This document shows positions 8,987 to 18,491 of a DNA stretch of 35,860 bases, in pieces. Source of the stretch: Bacteroidota bacterium (lineage in GTDB: Bacteria; Bacteroidota; Bacteroidia; Chitinophagales; Chitinophagaceae); NCBI GenBank assembly GCA_963169885.1, contig CAUJFR010000089.1, positions 1 to 35,860 on the forward strand, in the 5' to 3' direction. Each line of letters opens with the position of its first letter. Position 1 is the first letter of the stretch. The notes beneath the pieces are model-generated. The model was not told the origin of the DNA and made no database searches. It saw nothing but the letters and a program-made list of their open reading frames with translations. A program made the position numbers and the translations under genes.

Positions 8987-11900
8987 CTAGCGAACTGCTC
9001 CTACACCCAGCTCCCACAACTTCTTATTCAACCCCGGAATATCCACCGTGGTAAACTGCTCCGCCTGGGCTTTCAGTTTGCTCCATGCCGCATCCATTTC
9101 GGCCTTGCGGTCGAGGGAGGATTGGTTGACCTGAGGGATATCACTTTCGGTCTGGTTGATGAGGAAAAGGTAGTTGGCGGTAAACTTATTGTCGAAATTG
9201 TCCACGTCATCGTAGGCCTTGGCTTTGCGTTGCACCATTTCCTCATCCCAGGTCTTCATGCGGACAATGAGGGTGCCGGCTTCTTTACGCACGGCATCAT
9301 ATTGTGTACCGGCAGGCAAGGCGGCCAGGACAGACTCCAGGTTTTTACGGGTGGCATAGAGTGCATTGATCCGTTTGTGCATATCGGTCACCTTCACTTC
9401 CATCTCCGACATGAGCGCGGTATAGGCTTTATACTCTTCCATCGTTGTCCGGTAATCCGGGTTGGCGAGGATCTTTGCGGAGGTCTCGACCGTTTTACCA
9501 CCTGCTTTTAAAATAAAACGATAGTTACCCGGAATGGCTTTATGCCCGGAATAACTGCTTTCAATATAAACATCCGGCACACCGGGCATGCTGGCGTGAC
9601 GCAGGTTCCAGACAAAACGGTTCAGTTCTTTCTTCGCGGGTAATACCGGCTCAGGACCGGGACCACCATCATAGCGGCGGTAAGTACTGTCTTTAACAGA
9701 AGAGATCACCCGGACAATCTTATTATTTGCATCCAGTACTTCAAGCGTAACGGCTTCGCCCGCTTTTATTTCCGGTAACTGATAATAAAGGGTGATGCCG
9801 GTGGCCGGATTCACGCCACGGAAAGAGTTGGTGCCGGTGAAACTGTCATCACTGCCATCCAGTTCGCTGGAACCGGTGAGCAGCATCATATCCACGGGCT
9901 GGTATAAACGAAGACTGCTGTCGGCCTTGTTGTACTGACGGAGTACGGACAGATCATCCAGGATCCAGATGGCACGACCACTGGTAGCGGCGATGAGATT
10001 ATTGTCTTTTACTTTTAAATCCTGCACGGGTGTAACCGGCAGGTTGAGGCGGAAGGGCGACCAGTCTTTGCCGGCGTTCCAGGAAATGTAGACACCGGTT
10101 TCTGTACCGGCATACAATAAGTCTTTACGCACGGGATCTTCGCGCAGCACACGGGTGAAAGCGCCAACCGGAATACCGTTATCGATCTTCGTCCATGTTT
10201 TACCATAGTCCGTGGTCTTGTATAAGCCCGGTGTTTTATCGTTAAACTTATAGCGTGTAGTGGCGATATAGGCCGTGCCTTTATCAAAAGAAGAGAGTTC
10301 GATCGCGTTGATCTGACATTCGGGCAAACCGGCCGGGGTTACATTGGTCCATGTCTTGCAGTTGTCGCGGGTGAGGTATACGAGTCCGTCATCACTGCCG
10401 GTCCAGATCACGCCTGCCTCCTGTGCGGATTCAGCGATATAAGCAAGTGTGCCATAATTTTCTGCACCTACGGCTTCATTGGTATAAGGCACGCCCATTT
10501 TTCCCTGTTTGCTTTTTTCATTGCGGGTAAGGTCGGGGGAGACTTCGGTCCAATGTTTACCTAAATCATCCGTACGCAGCAATACCTGGGCACCATGATA
10601 GAACACGCGCGGATCATGTTGGGAACAAATGATCGGGGCATTCCAGGTATAGCGGTACTTCATGTCTTTGGCATCACGACCGAGGTATTGAATAGGCGCC
10701 GCCATTACATTGGTGCCCGCATTGTTTTTGGTATCGATAAATTCGATCGTACCGAGATAACTGCCACCCGCCACATAGCGGGGATTGTTGGGATCAAAAG
10801 CCAGGAAAGCACTTTCACCACCGGCGGAAGCACGCCAGCTGCGCGGGGTAATACCGCCACCGCCGATCTCGCGACTCGCGATGCTGATGCTGGTATTGTC
10901 CTGTTGTCCGCTGTAAATGCGGTAAGGAAACTGGTTATCCGTATTGAGGCGGTAGAATTGTCCCGTAGGCATATTGCTTTGGGCACTCCAGGATTGTCCG
11001 CCGTTAAAACTGACCACGGAACCACCATCGTCGGAGAGAATCATATTGCTGGCATTATCCGGATTGATCCAGAGGTCGTGGTAGTCACCATGTACGCCAT
11101 CGATGAGGCTCCATGTTTTGCCGCCATCGGATGATTTTAAGGCAGGCGCACTTAATACATATACGAGATCCTCATTCTTTGGATCCGCAAATACTTCGAT
11201 ATAGTACCAGGCCCGTTGTACGAGACGATGGTCCTTGCTCACCATAGACCAGGATGTTCCGCCATCTGCAGAGACAAAGAGACCGCCCTGTTCTTTCTGC
11301 GTATCACTTTCCACGAGGGCGTATACTTTTTCGGAGTTCGCACGACTCACGGAGATCGCCATTTTACCCAGTTCTTTCGGCAGACCTTCATTGATTTTTT
11401 CCCAATGTTCACCTGCGTCAGTGGATTTATACAAACCACTGCCCGGTCCGCCGCTTATCACCTGCCAGGGGCGGCGGCCATGTTCCCACATCGCGGCGTA
11501 GAGGATCCGGGGATTGTTCATATCCATGGAGAGTTCGGTGCAGCCCGTCATCTCGTTTACGAACAACATATTCTTCCAGGTCTTGCCGCCATCGGTGGAT
11601 TTATAGATACCGCGTTCTTTATTGTTGCCATACAATGCGCCTTGTGCCGCCACGTAAACGATATCCGGATTACGCGGATCGACTTGTATGCGGGCGATAT
11701 GCTGTGTTTGTTCCAGGCCCATGCGTTTCCATGTTTTGCCCGCATCGGTGGATTTGTACACGCCATCGCCGTGGGAAGTCATTACGCCCCGCACGGCATG
11801 TTCGCCCATGCCCACGTAAACTACATTCACATCACTCTCTGCAACAGCCACTGCTCCGACTGAGCCCGTCTGAAAGAAGCCATCAGAGATATTCGTCCAG

Positions 11901-12136
11901 GTAATACCCATATCGGTTGTCTTCCAGAGCCCGCCGCCGGTGGTGCCCATATAGTAGACCATCGGGTTGCCCTTGATTCCTGTAGCGCAATTGGAGCGTC
12001 CACCACGGAAGGGTCCGATATTGCGCCATTTCACGGATTTGAAGACGGCGTTGTAGTCGGTGGAGTCTTTTTTGGGTTGGGCGAAGGAGGGAATTGTAAA
12101 GCTTGTCAATAAAAGAAGGAGGAGGAAACGGTGCAT
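8987..12136 (-). CDS. Secreted VPS10/sortilin-like BNR-repeat protein
   Basis: The 1049-residue product starts with a signal peptide ([20 protein letters not shown]) and has no further membrane segment, so it is exported to the periplasm or cell surface. About eleven Asp-box/BNR-type motifs (S-T-D-x-G-x-x-W) recur over residues 60-760, for example STDGGKTWK and SADGGTSWS, predicting beta-propeller folds of the sortilin/VPS10 class. The C-terminal 250 residues form a helical region after an all-beta part; there is no T9SS sorting tail. Databases often label this family glycosyl hydrolase, but BNR boxes alone do not show sialidase activity and I see no catalytic signature. It is a single gene between two repeat islands. 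Confidence 0.85.
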   Translation of the reverse strand: MHRFLLLLLLTSFTIPSFAQPKKDSTDYNAVFKSVKWRNIGPFRGGRSNCATGIKGNPMVYYMGTTGGGLWKTTDMGITWTNISDGFFQTGSVGAVAVAESDVNVVYVGMGEHAVRGVMTSHGDGVYKSTDAGKTWKRMGLEQTQHIARIQVDPRNPDIVYVAAQGALYGNNKERGIYKSTDGGKTWKNMLFVNEMTGCTELSMDMNNPRILYAAMWEHGRRPWQVISGGPGSGLYKSTDAGEHWEKINEGLPKELGKMAISVSRANSEKVYALVESDTQKEQGGLFVSADGGTSWSMVSKDHRLVQRAWYYIEVFADPKNEDLVYVLSAPALKSSDGGKTWSLIDGVHGDYHDLWINPDNASNMILSDDGGSVVSFNGGQSWSAQSNMPTGQFYRLNTDNQFPYRIYSGQQDNTSISIASREIGGGGITPRSWRASAGGESAFLAFDPNNPRYVAGGSYLGTIEFIDTKNNAGTNVMAAPIQYLGRDAKDMKYRYTWNAPIICSQHDPRVFYHGAQVLLRTDDLGKHWTEVSPDLTRNEKSKQGKMGVPYTNEAVGAENYGTLAYIAESAQEAGVIWTGSDDGLVYLTRDNCKTWTNVTPAGLPECQINAIELSSFDKGTAYIATTRYKFNDKTPGLYKTTDYGKTWTKIDNGIPVGAFTRVLREDPVRKDLLYAGTETGVYISWNAGKDWSPFRLNLPVTPVQDLKVKDNNLIAATSGRAIWILDDLSVLRQYNKADSSLRLYQPVDMMLLTGSSELDGSDDSFTGTNSFRGVNPATGITLYYQLPEIKAGEAVTLEVLDANNKIVRVISSVKDSTYRRYDGGPGPEPVLPAKKELNRFVWNLRHASMPGVPDVYIESSYSGHKAIPGNYRFILKAGGKTVETSAKILANPDYRTTMEEYKAYTALMSEMEVKVTDMHKRINALYATRKNLESVLAALPAGTQYDAVRKEAGTLIVRMKTWDEEMVQRKAKAYDDVDNFDNKFTANYLFLINQTESDIPQVNQSSLDRKAEMDAAWSKLKAQAEQFTTVDIPGLNKKLWELGVGAVR

Positions 12137-12859
12137 GGGGGAGTAATTTGACGGTAATTTAATGAAAAGGGGCGTCCTTCGGTACGAGGCTTTTATACCT
12201 CACCCCCTGCCCCTTCTCCTTCAGGAGAGGGGAGTGCAGATCCCGTACAACGATGGGCTCCGATCTTCAGGTTATTTGCTTTGAAATTATTGGATAAATA
12301 GGGATGTAGCTGCTAACCCCAACGGGGTTGAACGATTAATAGCCCCGGGTGCCAACCCGGGGTAGGTGTACCCCCAAGACCCCTGGAACCCCGAAGGGGT
12401 AATACAATTATAGCTCGAGAATACGAGAATGTCCACAGAGCCCAGAAAGGGTGACACAATTATAACCTGCAAACCTGAACGGCCATCTAACCCTGGAACA
12501 TCACCCAATACAGACGAGGCTGGAGGCCTCGTTGAGCGGCCCTTGTGCCTTTCGTTGTGTCGCTGAAAGCGACATAATACCCCCTCAAAGCTGGAAGCTT
12601 TGAGGGGCTGCGACGATAATTTTGGGTAACATGTATAAAATCCAGTTTTCTTAGAAACAACAAAAAAATGAATAAAACCGCGGAGAACGCAGAGGGCGCA
12701 GTGAAATACAGAAATACCGGCCGTAACCCCCTTCTCGTTTCTTGCTTCTCGCTTCTCGCCTCTCTCTAAAACCGCGGAGAACGCAGAGGGCGCAGAGAAA
12801 TACATAAATGCCCGTTCGTATCACTTCTCGCTTCTAGTTTCTTGCTTCTCGCCTTGGAA
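12137..12859. repeat. Third composite repeat island
   Basis: No gene is visible. Modules in order: ctcaccccctgcc hairpin (about 12200-12235) followed by the conserved AGATCCCGTACAACGATGGG tract; TAACCCCAACGGGGTTGAAC at 12314; CCCCGGGT/ACCCGGGG hairpin (12343-12362); CCCCGAAGGGG and CCCAGAAAGGG units; CGAGGC...GCCTCG hairpin; TGTCGCT-GAA-AGCGACA; and a perfect 12-bp stem at 12581-12607 with loop GGA. Two copies of AAAACCGCGGAGAACGCAGAG (about 12671 and 12769) follow, each with a CTTCTCG-type pyrimidine tract. Same order as in the 7.3-8.7 kb array, but as a single unit with the CCGCGG module on the other side. Confidence 0.85.
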
Positions 12860-13492
12860 TTATTGTTTCAGAAACTGCACCGTTTTACTTCCATATTTCG
12901 AGTTCCTTACAATGAGCCAGTATCTTCCGGACGGAATTGCCTCCAGATTGAGTTCAACGGAATTTAAACCTTTTGTCAACTTTGCAGTTTTTGTAAAAAG
13001 CGGTGAACCGGAGGTATTAATAACTGAAATGTTGGCGTCTATATTTTCAGATGAAGAAATACTTAAGGTAGTGGTGGTGCTGACAACCGAAGGTACCAGA
13101 CTGTTGATCTCAACCCCCTTACCGTTACTGATTACAGCCACAATTTTTGAATTATATACCCGGCCATCAATATCCCCGACTTTTAACCGGTAAAAGACAT
13201 GCCCTGCAAGCGGATTTGCCGTGGAATCAGCAAAATCAAAGGGGGATTGGCACCGAAAACTACTGGCACTAAACGTATTGATGGTTGTATAATCGGTCCC
13301 GTTATAGGACCGTTGAATTTCAAACCTGGCAAAATCAATACAACAGGCTGTCTTCCAGAAAAGGGAATTGAATTGATGGCCTGATATCGCTTCAAAAGAA
13401 CTAATCTTTACTGGCACCTCTCCCGTAATCTGAGCCTTAAGTAACACAGGAGATTGCAGCAGTAAAGCAGCAAGTAAGAGTACAGTTTTCAT
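12860..13492 (-). CDS. Small secreted protein with T9SS type A sorting domain
   Basis: The 210-residue product has a signal peptide (MKTVLLLAALLLQSPVLLKAQ). A fibronectin-III-like domain follows, of the kind that precedes T9SS tails: the block FEIQRSYNGTDYTTI, then FYRLKVGDIDGRVYNSKIVAV. The C-terminal about 75 residues form the type A sorting domain, ending NSVELNLEAIPSGRYWLIVR...KTVQFLKQ. It should therefore be exported by Sec, moved across the outer membrane by T9SS, and anchored or released at the surface. It has no separate functional domain besides the FN3-like module, so it may be a truncated or minimal cargo. The same FN3 plus sorting layout closes the giant protein at 24721-29160. 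Confidence 0.8.
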   Translation of the reverse strand: MKTVLLLAALLLQSPVLLKAQITGEVPVKISSFEAISGHQFNSLFWKTACCIDFARFEIQRSYNGTDYTTINTFSASSFRCQSPFDFADSTANPLAGHVFYRLKVGDIDGRVYNSKIVAVISNGKGVEINSLVPSVVSTTTTLSISSSENIDANISVINTSGSPLFTKTAKLTKGLNSVELNLEAIPSGRYWLIVRNSKYGSKTVQFLKQ

Positions 13493-13575
13493 AATTTCAG
13501 ATTTAGTGTTTGATTATATTATTTAATACAAGTCATCTTCAAAATCAGGTACCCATTTGCGGAATAAACAGTTTG

Positions 13576-14082
13576 TTACTGTAATTGTGATAGTGACTGA
13601 CGATATTTAATCGTAGAAGAAGCCACCCCATAGCCAGCGGGTAAAACAAGATCAGCTACTTCATGAATGCCTATTTTTATCAGTGCCATATGGTGTATGG
13701 CGTGTTCAAGATTATAGGCAATTTCACGAAAATAATTGGTGGGTATCAGGTTTAGTTCAACACTTTTTTCATCAAACCCGGCCTCGAGTACCAGGTCTTT
13801 ATTCTTTTCAAATAAAGATACTTTTATTTGCTGCATCAGGTTTATGGCTACTTCAGTTGACGACTCAATGCTACTATCCCTTTTTCTGCTTTCATAGTTC
13901 ACCCTGCCCGTGGCATAACCCTCCTGTAGACAAACAAACATTTCAATTACATGTCTTACATGCTGACCTACCGACGCCCCGGAAAGAGTACTCACCTGTT
14001 GGCAATATTGCTGATTGGTCAGCTGGATTAATGAATCTTCTAATTGTTCAAAAATAGCCTGAACCGATTGCTGAATGGTCAT
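13576..14082 (-). CDS. DinB-family four-helix protein
   Basis: The 168-residue all-helical protein has spaced histidines typical of the DinB/YfiT metal-binding superfamily: GQHVRHVIEMF (about residues 34-44) and EHAIHHMALIKIG (about 126-138). These would supply the three His ligands of a divalent metal. Members include thiol-dependent S-transferases (bacillithiol or mycothiol) and many uncharacterised proteins, so the reaction is unknown. It follows YceI on the same strand, with an 80-base gap holding an AT-rich hairpin (14102-14132). I found no copy of the shared sigma-factor motif directly upstream, so it would join that regulon only by readthrough from YceI. Confidence 0.75.
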   Translation of the reverse strand: MTIQQSVQAIFEQLEDSLIQLTNQQYCQQVSTLSGASVGQHVRHVIEMFVCLQEGYATGRVNYESRKRDSSIESSTEVAINLMQQIKVSLFEKNKDLVLEAGFDEKSVELNLIPTNYFREIAYNLEHAIHHMALIKIGIHEVADLVLPAGYGVASSTIKYRQSLSQLQ

Positions 14083-14101
14083 TCCTGTTATAATTTAGAT
14101 A

Positions 14102-14132
14102 AAGAGTTGTATATATAAAATACACAACTCTT
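14102..14132. terminator. AT-rich hairpin between yceI-like and dinB-like genes
   Basis: AAGAGTTGTATAT and ATACACAACTCTT form a 13-bp stem with one mismatch around a 5-base loop. T-rich sequence follows on either side. It may end or attenuate YceI transcription before the DinB gene, or be an operator for the latter. Confidence 0.5.
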
Positions 14133-14162
14133 TTCAATTCCTAAAATGTACAAATGAATTTT

Positions 14163-14729
14163 TTACTCATCCCCCTTATCGTAAGCCGCCGTATAGTTCA
14201 CCTCAATATCATCCGCCACATTATTCTTCATTTTACCTTTGGGTTTTCCTACACCAAATGAGCCGATATCCTTCACGATGAATTTACAATGCACAGCAAC
14301 TTTGCCATCCTTAACCGTAATATGCGCTTTTTCCGTAACCGGCTTGGTTACGCCTTTGATGGTCAGGTCACCCGTAACTGTTGCCTCATACGTACCATCC
14401 TTTGAGAAAATAACCGCGGATAAGTTTGAAATTTTTCCTTTCAGACTGATTTTTGGAAACTGTTTTGAATCCATGAAATTGCTGTTGTTGAAATGCTCCT
14501 GCATCAGGGCTTTTTCAAACGAAAAACTTTGCACAGGAACTGAAATGGCAATATCACCTGTTGTGGAATTAATCACCCCGGTAACGGTATTGTTTGTGGC
14601 AGAAATATCTTCGGCTACCGTATGGGAATAAATAGTGGCCTGCCCCGTTCTGGCTATATACTTTGTTTGTGCGTTTACACCGAAACCGGCCATGACTGCA
14701 AGTGCAAAGGAGAGCATAATTTTTTTCAT
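14163..14729 (-). CDS. YceI-family periplasmic protein
   Basis: Start chosen at 14729, where an ATG opens a proper signal peptide (MKKIMLSFALAVMAGFGVNAQ); the longer frame would add 36 unlikely residues overlapping the upstream gene. The 188-residue protein then matches the YceI lipocalin-like family: TGQATIYSHT near the start, the HFNSNNFMDSKQFPKISLKG segment, and GDLTIKGVTKPV. YceI proteins bind isoprenoid-type lipids in a beta barrel, and in several bacteria they respond to stress. A copy of the shared promoter motif (14752-14778) lies with its -10 part 22 bases before the ATG, so it probably has its own sigma-factor-driven start although DUF6789 is upstream on the same strand. Confidence 0.9.
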   Translation of the reverse strand: MKKIMLSFALAVMAGFGVNAQTKYIARTGQATIYSHTVAEDISATNNTVTGVINSTTGDIAISVPVQSFSFEKALMQEHFNNSNFMDSKQFPKISLKGKISNLSAVIFSKDGTYEATVTGDLTIKGVTKPVTEKAHITVKDGKVAVHCKFIVKDIGSFGVGKPKGKMKNNVADDIEVNYTAAYDKGDE

Positions 14730-14751
14730 AATTGCTGATTTTATTAGTAGT

Positions 14752-14778
14752 GACAGGCTGAAGGAAAAAACCTTACAA
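14752..14778 (-). promoter_or_regulatory. Candidate ECF sigma promoter for yceI-like gene
   Basis: On the minus strand: TTGTAAGGTT, 12 bases, CTGTC, ending 22 bases before the start codon. It fits the pattern and spacing of four other sites at 15259, 16414, 16526 and 19417. Confidence 0.75.
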
Positions 14779-14790
14779 CAGATCAGGTTT

Positions 14791-15243
14791 TTAATAGTGT
14801 TTTGACAATGAAGTAACTGGTTTAACAAAGAGGGCAATTACAATTCCAAAAATAAAATGACCCATTACACTTCCGATCATCATCAGCACCATTGAATCTT
14901 CCGGTTGTGGCATGGGGGCATCGCCAAAAATGGCACCCATGACCGGAAAGCCGATCTGTGCTGCAATAAAAGCCAGCAGCCCATAAATGGCACCCCGGGC
15001 CATTTTATTGACTATTTTCTTTAACCAGCTGTTGAAGAAAAAAACATAGCCGGCTGCGAATACAATACCGATCATAAAATGAATGACCCATCCTAAAGCG
15101 ACAGGCACACCCATCATTCCGGCAAGCATATCGGGGGGGCTCATTTTGGGCATACCCATTGCAACGCCCAGGAGCATTAAAAGGGTCATAACGATCGTGG
15201 CTATGATTCCACTGATAACTGATTGTTGAATTTTGATTTGCAT
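14791..15243 (-). CDS. DUF6789-like integral membrane protein
   Basis: The 150-residue protein has about four to five hydrophobic helices: residues 9-30 (GIIATIVMTLLMLLGVAMGM), 50-70, 83-105 and 120-142. The N-terminal G-x-x-A-T-x-x-M-T pattern and a G-W-x-x-H-F-x-I-G segment resemble DUF6789 inner-membrane proteins of unknown function. Only 66 bases separate it from the upstream thioredoxin gene, yet that gap carries a copy of the shared promoter motif (15259-15285), so it can be transcribed alone. It ends 61 bases before YceI. I cannot name a substrate or partner beyond the redox neighbours. Confidence 0.65.
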   Translation of the reverse strand: MQIKIQQSVISGIIATIVMTLLMLLGVAMGMPKMSPPDMLAGMMGVPVALGWVIHFMIGIVFAAGYVFFFNSWLKKIVNKMARGAIYGLLAFIAAQIGFPVMGAIFGDAPMPQPEDSMVLMMIGSVMGHFIFGIVIALFVKPVTSLSKHY

Positions 15244-15258
15244 AACTTTTTTTCTTAT

Positions 15259-15285
15259 GACGGGGGATTGTCAACTACCTGACAA
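15259..15285 (-). promoter_or_regulatory. Candidate ECF sigma promoter for DUF6789-like gene
   Basis: On the minus strand: TTGTCAGGTA, 12 bases, CCGTC, ending 15 bases before the ATG at 15243. The single -35 difference from the consensus is A to C at the fifth position. The short distance implies a very short leader. Confidence 0.7.
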
Positions 15286-15309
15286 GTAGTTGAAGTTATT
15301 TTCTTCCAC

Positions 15310-15915
15310 TTACTGATCCAGCTGTTTGACAATCTCCAGAAATTCTGCCTGTAAAGTAACCGTCTTGTCTTTAGCATACCAGCCATGCAGTTCTTTCTCA
15401 AAATCATCCCAACTTCTTCCAGCCGGGTTCTTTTTCCATTGCTTTAGCATTTCCTGCGCCGGTATTGGCCTGGGTCCCCAAACAAATGCTTCTTTGCTCA
15501 TCGTTTCATTTACCGCAATCAGTTTGGGAATAGCCCGGGCACCATTGGTCAGGTAATTATCCATCAAGGCGGGGTTTTCATTCCTGAGCAGGATAAATAG
15601 TTTTATTTTTTCCGGATTTAATTTCGCAATCTCTGCTATTACCGGAAGGTTTTGTGCACTATCGCCGCACCAGGCTTCTGTGAGTACTATCCAGGTATAC
15701 TGATGCTGAATGTTTTCAACCGCGTATTTCAGTAATGGATTAAGGACAATGGTTTTGTGGATCCGTTGGGTTCTGGACCAATTTAGTTTTGTGAATTCCA
15801 CTAAAGCATCCGAAGGAGGGGCGGAACTCGTCGTTCCTGTTTGAACCCACTCTTCAAATTTCTTCAGGTAGCTTTCATAGGTGTAAAGTCCCAATCCGGT
15901 TAATAATGTTGACAT
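15310..15915 (-). CDS. Thioredoxin-fold family protein with single-Cys WCGD site
   Basis: The 201-residue cytosolic protein (no signal peptide) carries a thioredoxin-fold core, with WIVLTEAWCGDSAQNLPVIAEIAK placing the active-site cysteine at residue 83. The motif is WCGDS rather than CxxC, so only one redox cysteine is present at the usual place. This is the norm in a Bacteroidota thioredoxin-like subfamily and suggests monothiol chemistry rather than classic disulfide reduction. GARAIPKLIAV provides the cis-proline region. It starts 9 bases after the stop of the CxxC thioredoxin upstream, so the pair forms one operon. Confidence 0.85.
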   Translation of the reverse strand: MSTLLTGLGLYTYESYLKKFEEWVQTGTTSSAPPSDALVEFTKLNWSRTQRIHKTIVLNPLLKYAVENIQHQYTWIVLTEAWCGDSAQNLPVIAEIAKLNPEKIKLFILLRNENPALMDNYLTNGARAIPKLIAVNETMSKEAFVWGPRPIPAQEMLKQWKKNPAGRSWDDFEKELHGWYAKDKTVTLQAEFLEIVKQLDQ

Positions 15916-15924
15916 ACTATATTA

Positions 15925-16398
15925 TTATTTCTTTTGTTTAAGACCCTGTTCGCCAAATTCTATCAGTTGTTTTGCATTCATGTATCCTTTTGTATAGGTT
16001 AGAATATTGCCGTCGGCATCGGTAATAATCAACGTTGGATATGCATTTACTGCAAACTTTTCGCCTAAGGCCGGGCCATCGCCTTTTTCCATATCAATGG
16101 CTACATTAATATAGTTGGCATTAAAAAATTCACCTGCTTCCTTATCAGGAAAGGTTTTTTTCTTCAATAATTTACAAGGGCCACACCAGGAAGCATACGC
16201 GTCAAGGAAAATTAATTTATGCTGCTTTTTAGCTTCTGCTAAAGCCTTATTCCAGTCGGCTTCTATAAACCGGATCCCTGGTTCTGCTTCAGGATTGCTG
16301 TTTGCTTCAATTTGCAGGTTCTTGTCTTTCGGAATAAAGGCAACTGCCAGGATAGCTAAAAAGGCCAGAAGGGCCGACAAAAGAATCTTGTTTCGCAT
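15925..16398 (-). CDS. Exported thioredoxin-like protein (WCGPCK)
   Basis: Start chosen at the ATG at 16398 (MRNKILLSALL...); a second ATG four codons upstream lies only 3 bases after the -10 part of the candidate promoter at 16414-16440, making it unlikely. The 157-residue protein has an N-terminal hydrophobic segment (residues 5-21) that is a signal peptide or anchor. A thioredoxin domain follows, with ASWCGPCK (Cys72 and Cys75), a KTFPDKEAGEFFN segment and the cis-proline NAYPTL. It should act as a periplasmic disulfide reductase. It leads a two-gene operon with the single-Cys family member. Confidence 0.88.
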   Translation of the reverse strand: MRNKILLSALLAFLAILAVAFIPKDKNLQIEANSNPEAEPGIRFIEADWNKALAEAKKQHKLIFLDAYASWCGPCKLLKKKTFPDKEAGEFFNANYINVAIDMEKGDGPALGEKFAVNAYPTLIITDADGNILTYTKGYMNAKQLIEFGEQGLKQKK

Positions 16399-16413
16399 AT
16401 TTTTTAGCATATA

Positions 16414-16440
16414 GACTGCCTGTTGTCCAATTCCTTACAA
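16414..16440 (-). promoter_or_regulatory. Candidate ECF sigma promoter for the thioredoxin operon
   Basis: On the minus strand: TTGTAAGGAA, 12 bases, CAGTC, ending 15 bases before the ATG at 16398. It is part of the five-site set. Confidence 0.72.
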
Positions 16441-16525
16441 TCTGAATTGTTAAAAACGGTTAAAAGTTTGCCAAGTCCATCCCATTCTTAATTTATTGAT
16501 AAACATCACATAAACCGATACCTTT

Positions 16526-16552
16526 TTGTAAGGTAGCTGACCATCATCCGTC
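16526..16552 (+). promoter_or_regulatory. Candidate ECF sigma promoter for the NRDE/ATP-grasp operon
   Basis: TTGTAAGGTA, 12 bases, CCGTC, ending 43 bases before the ATG at 16596. It matches the site at 19417-19443 at every non-spacer position and is divergent from the site at 16414-16440. Confidence 0.8.
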
Positions 16553-16595
16553 TTACCCGTAAATTCGCTTGAAGGGCCAGATAATCTGCTGTTAA

Positions 16596-17357
16596 ATGTG
16601 TACTGTAACATATATACCCACTAAAACCGGGGTTATTCTAACCTCAAACAGGGATGAGCATATCAGCCGGGGCATTGCCTTATATCCGGCCTTCTATCTA
16701 TCTAATAAAAAAAACCTGGCTTACCCAAAGGACCGAAAAGCCGGTGGTACCTGGTTTATCAGCAATGAATATGGAGATACCGGTGTGTTGTTAAACGGGG
16801 CTTTTGAAAAACATATTCCGAAGCCACCCTACCGCAAAAGCCGTGGGCTGGTATTACCGGAAATATTTCAATCAGATTCACCCTTTGCTGCATTCGAACA
16901 CTATAATTTATCCGGAATAGAAAACTTTACCATTATTCTTTGGGAACAAGACCTGTTAAGGGAAATAAAATGGGATGGCGAAAAACTGAAAGTCAAACAG
17001 CAGGATACCAGACAAGCCCATATCTGGTCTTCTGTTACACTTTATGATCAGGACATGATTACTGAGCGGCACAGTTGGTTCAACAACTGGTTAACAACCG
17101 TTACGGAAATTACCCAGGCAGATATCCTGAATTTTCATAGCAGCACACAGACTACCAACAAGGAATACGGGTTATTAATTTCCAGGGAAAACCAAATTTC
17201 CACCTCCAGTATTACCTCACTTTGTATTCAGCAGCAGCATGCGGAATTCCATCACATGGATATTATTCAAAATACAGCATCTACGCTTCAATATGAATTG
17301 AAACAGATTCAAATTGCTTACATCCAAAAAATTGATGAAGCTGCCATTGCTAAATAA
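16596..17357 (+). CDS. NRDE/TANGO2-family protein
   Basis: The 253-residue cytosolic protein begins MCTVTYIP and carries the signature TSNRDEHISR (about residues 16-25), which names the NRDE family to which eukaryotic TANGO2 belongs. AGGTWFISNEYGDTGVLLNGA is the second conserved block. The N-terminal Cys2 after Met suggests an Ntn-hydrolase-type fold. Animal TANGO2 has been linked to heme trafficking and lipid metabolism; the bacterial role is not settled. The ATP-grasp gene overlaps its last 23 bases in another frame, so the two are cotranscribed and probably translationally coupled. A strong candidate sigma-factor promoter is upstream. Confidence 0.85.
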   Translation: MCTVTYIPTKTGVILTSNRDEHISRGIALYPAFYLSNKKNLAYPKDRKAGGTWFISNEYGDTGVLLNGAFEKHIPKPPYRKSRGLVLPEIFQSDSPFAAFEHYNLSGIENFTIILWEQDLLREIKWDGEKLKVKQQDTRQAHIWSSVTLYDQDMITERHSWFNNWLTTVTEITQADILNFHSSTQTTNKEYGLLISRENQISTSSITSLCIQQQHAEFHHMDIIQNTASTLQYELKQIQIAYIQKIDEAAIAK

Positions 17358-18432
17358 AATTAAATCTCAGCCGTTTATCATCCGGTTAATGCATTGGGAA
17401 TACTGGCCGTTTCAACTGCTGTATTCGCCCATTTTTCCTGTATGGATATGGTATTGTATCAAAGCCCGTTCTTTTTTCTTTTTTGGGGCTTCTAATCCAA
17501 CTATTAAAAATGCAGGTTTATTAATGGAGCCTAAAAGTGAGATTGACGGACTTATCCCGGAGCGATATAAGCCCCTTACTTTATTTTTTCAAGCAGGTAC
17601 AGCGTTTGACAAAATAAGAGGAGTCATACGGATTAATAAGTTATCCTATCCGCTGGTGATTAAACCAGACATTGGTATGCAGGGCAAGGCGGTTGTAAAA
17701 GTGCATAGTGATTCGGAGTTACAAAATACCGTTATTAAGTTTACCGTAAATTTCATTATCCAGCCATTTATTCCTTACCCCAATGAAGTGGGAATCTTTT
17801 ATGTTCGCTATCCGGATGAGCAGCAGGGGAAAATTACCGGGATCGTTGAAAAGGAGTTTTTGTCTGTAACCGGTGATGGGATCAGCTCTATTGAAGCCTT
17901 ACTATACAGGAATCCGCGATTTATCCTTCAGATTCCCGCACTCAAAAAAATATTGGGGGAAAACCTGAACGATATTTTACAAAAAGGGGAGCAAAGAGTT
18001 CTGGTTCCTTATGGTAATCATGCAAGAGGATCCTTATTTTTAGACAGTACGTATAAAAATACTGCACAGATAGAGGCTGTAATCGATCAGGCCTGCCGAT
18101 CAATTGACGGATTTTATTATGGCCGGCTTGATATCCGGTTTAACAGTTTTGACGAATTGGGAAAAGATCAAAACTGGAGTATTATCGAGCTCAATGGTGC
18201 AGGCAGCGAACCTACGCATATATACGACCCCGGACATTCCCTTTTCTTTGCCTGGAAAGAAATTATCCGGCATTGGCGGATGCTTTACGAAGTCTCGATC
18301 CAAAATAAAAGAAAGGGCTTTCCTTATTTGAAATTTAAAGAGGGACTGGCAATGTTTAAAGAGAATAGTACCTATTTAAGGAAGTTAAATAAAATCAGTT
18401 TTAAGAAGCCTGAAAAGAATGATACGCTGTAG
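17335..18432 (+). CDS. ATP-grasp domain protein of unknown substrate
   Basis: Start taken at the ATG at 17335, which overlaps the preceding gene by 23 bases; an upstream TTG would add seven residues. The 365-residue protein has a hydrophobic N-terminal stretch (about 22-55), then an ATP-grasp core: YPLVIKPDIGMQGKAVVKV (ATP-binding Lys and flexible loop), FIIQPFIPYPNEVGIFYVRYP, and IIELNGAGSEPTHIYDP, with the Glu-x-Asn metal ligands. The fold joins an acid to an amine or thiol via an acyl phosphate, as in D-Ala-D-Ala and glutamate ligases. The substrate cannot be read from sequence. A perfect hairpin follows the stop. Confidence 0.75.
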   Translation: MKLPLLNKIKSQPFIIRLMHWEYWPFQLLYSPIFPVWIWYCIKARSFFFFGASNPTIKNAGLLMEPKSEIDGLIPERYKPLTLFFQAGTAFDKIRGVIRINKLSYPLVIKPDIGMQGKAVVKVHSDSELQNTVIKFTVNFIIQPFIPYPNEVGIFYVRYPDEQQGKITGIVEKEFLSVTGDGISSIEALLYRNPRFILQIPALKKILGENLNDILQKGEQRVLVPYGNHARGSLFLDSTYKNTAQIEAVIDQACRSIDGFYYGRLDIRFNSFDELGKDQNWSIIELNGAGSEPTHIYDPGHSLFFAWKEIIRHWRMLYEVSIQNKRKGFPYLKFKEGLAMFKENSTYLRKLNKISFKKPEKNDTL

Positions 18433-18436
18433 CAAA

Positions 18437-18468
18437 AATGCCACCTGTTCATAATTACAGGTGGCATT
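18437..18468. terminator. Bidirectional terminator hairpin
   Basis: AATGCCACCTGT and ACAGGTGGCATT form a perfect 12-bp stem around an 8-base loop, between the convergent ATP-grasp and anti-sigma genes. Only short T or A runs flank it. Confidence 0.75.
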
Positions 18469-18491
18469 AGAACCAGGAAAAAATATAAAAA

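Noticed and set aside
8987-12136. Sialidase or glycosidase activity for the BNR protein
   Set aside because: Asp boxes are structural. I could not find the arginine triad or catalytic residues of sialidases, so only a VPS10/BNR fold is claimed.
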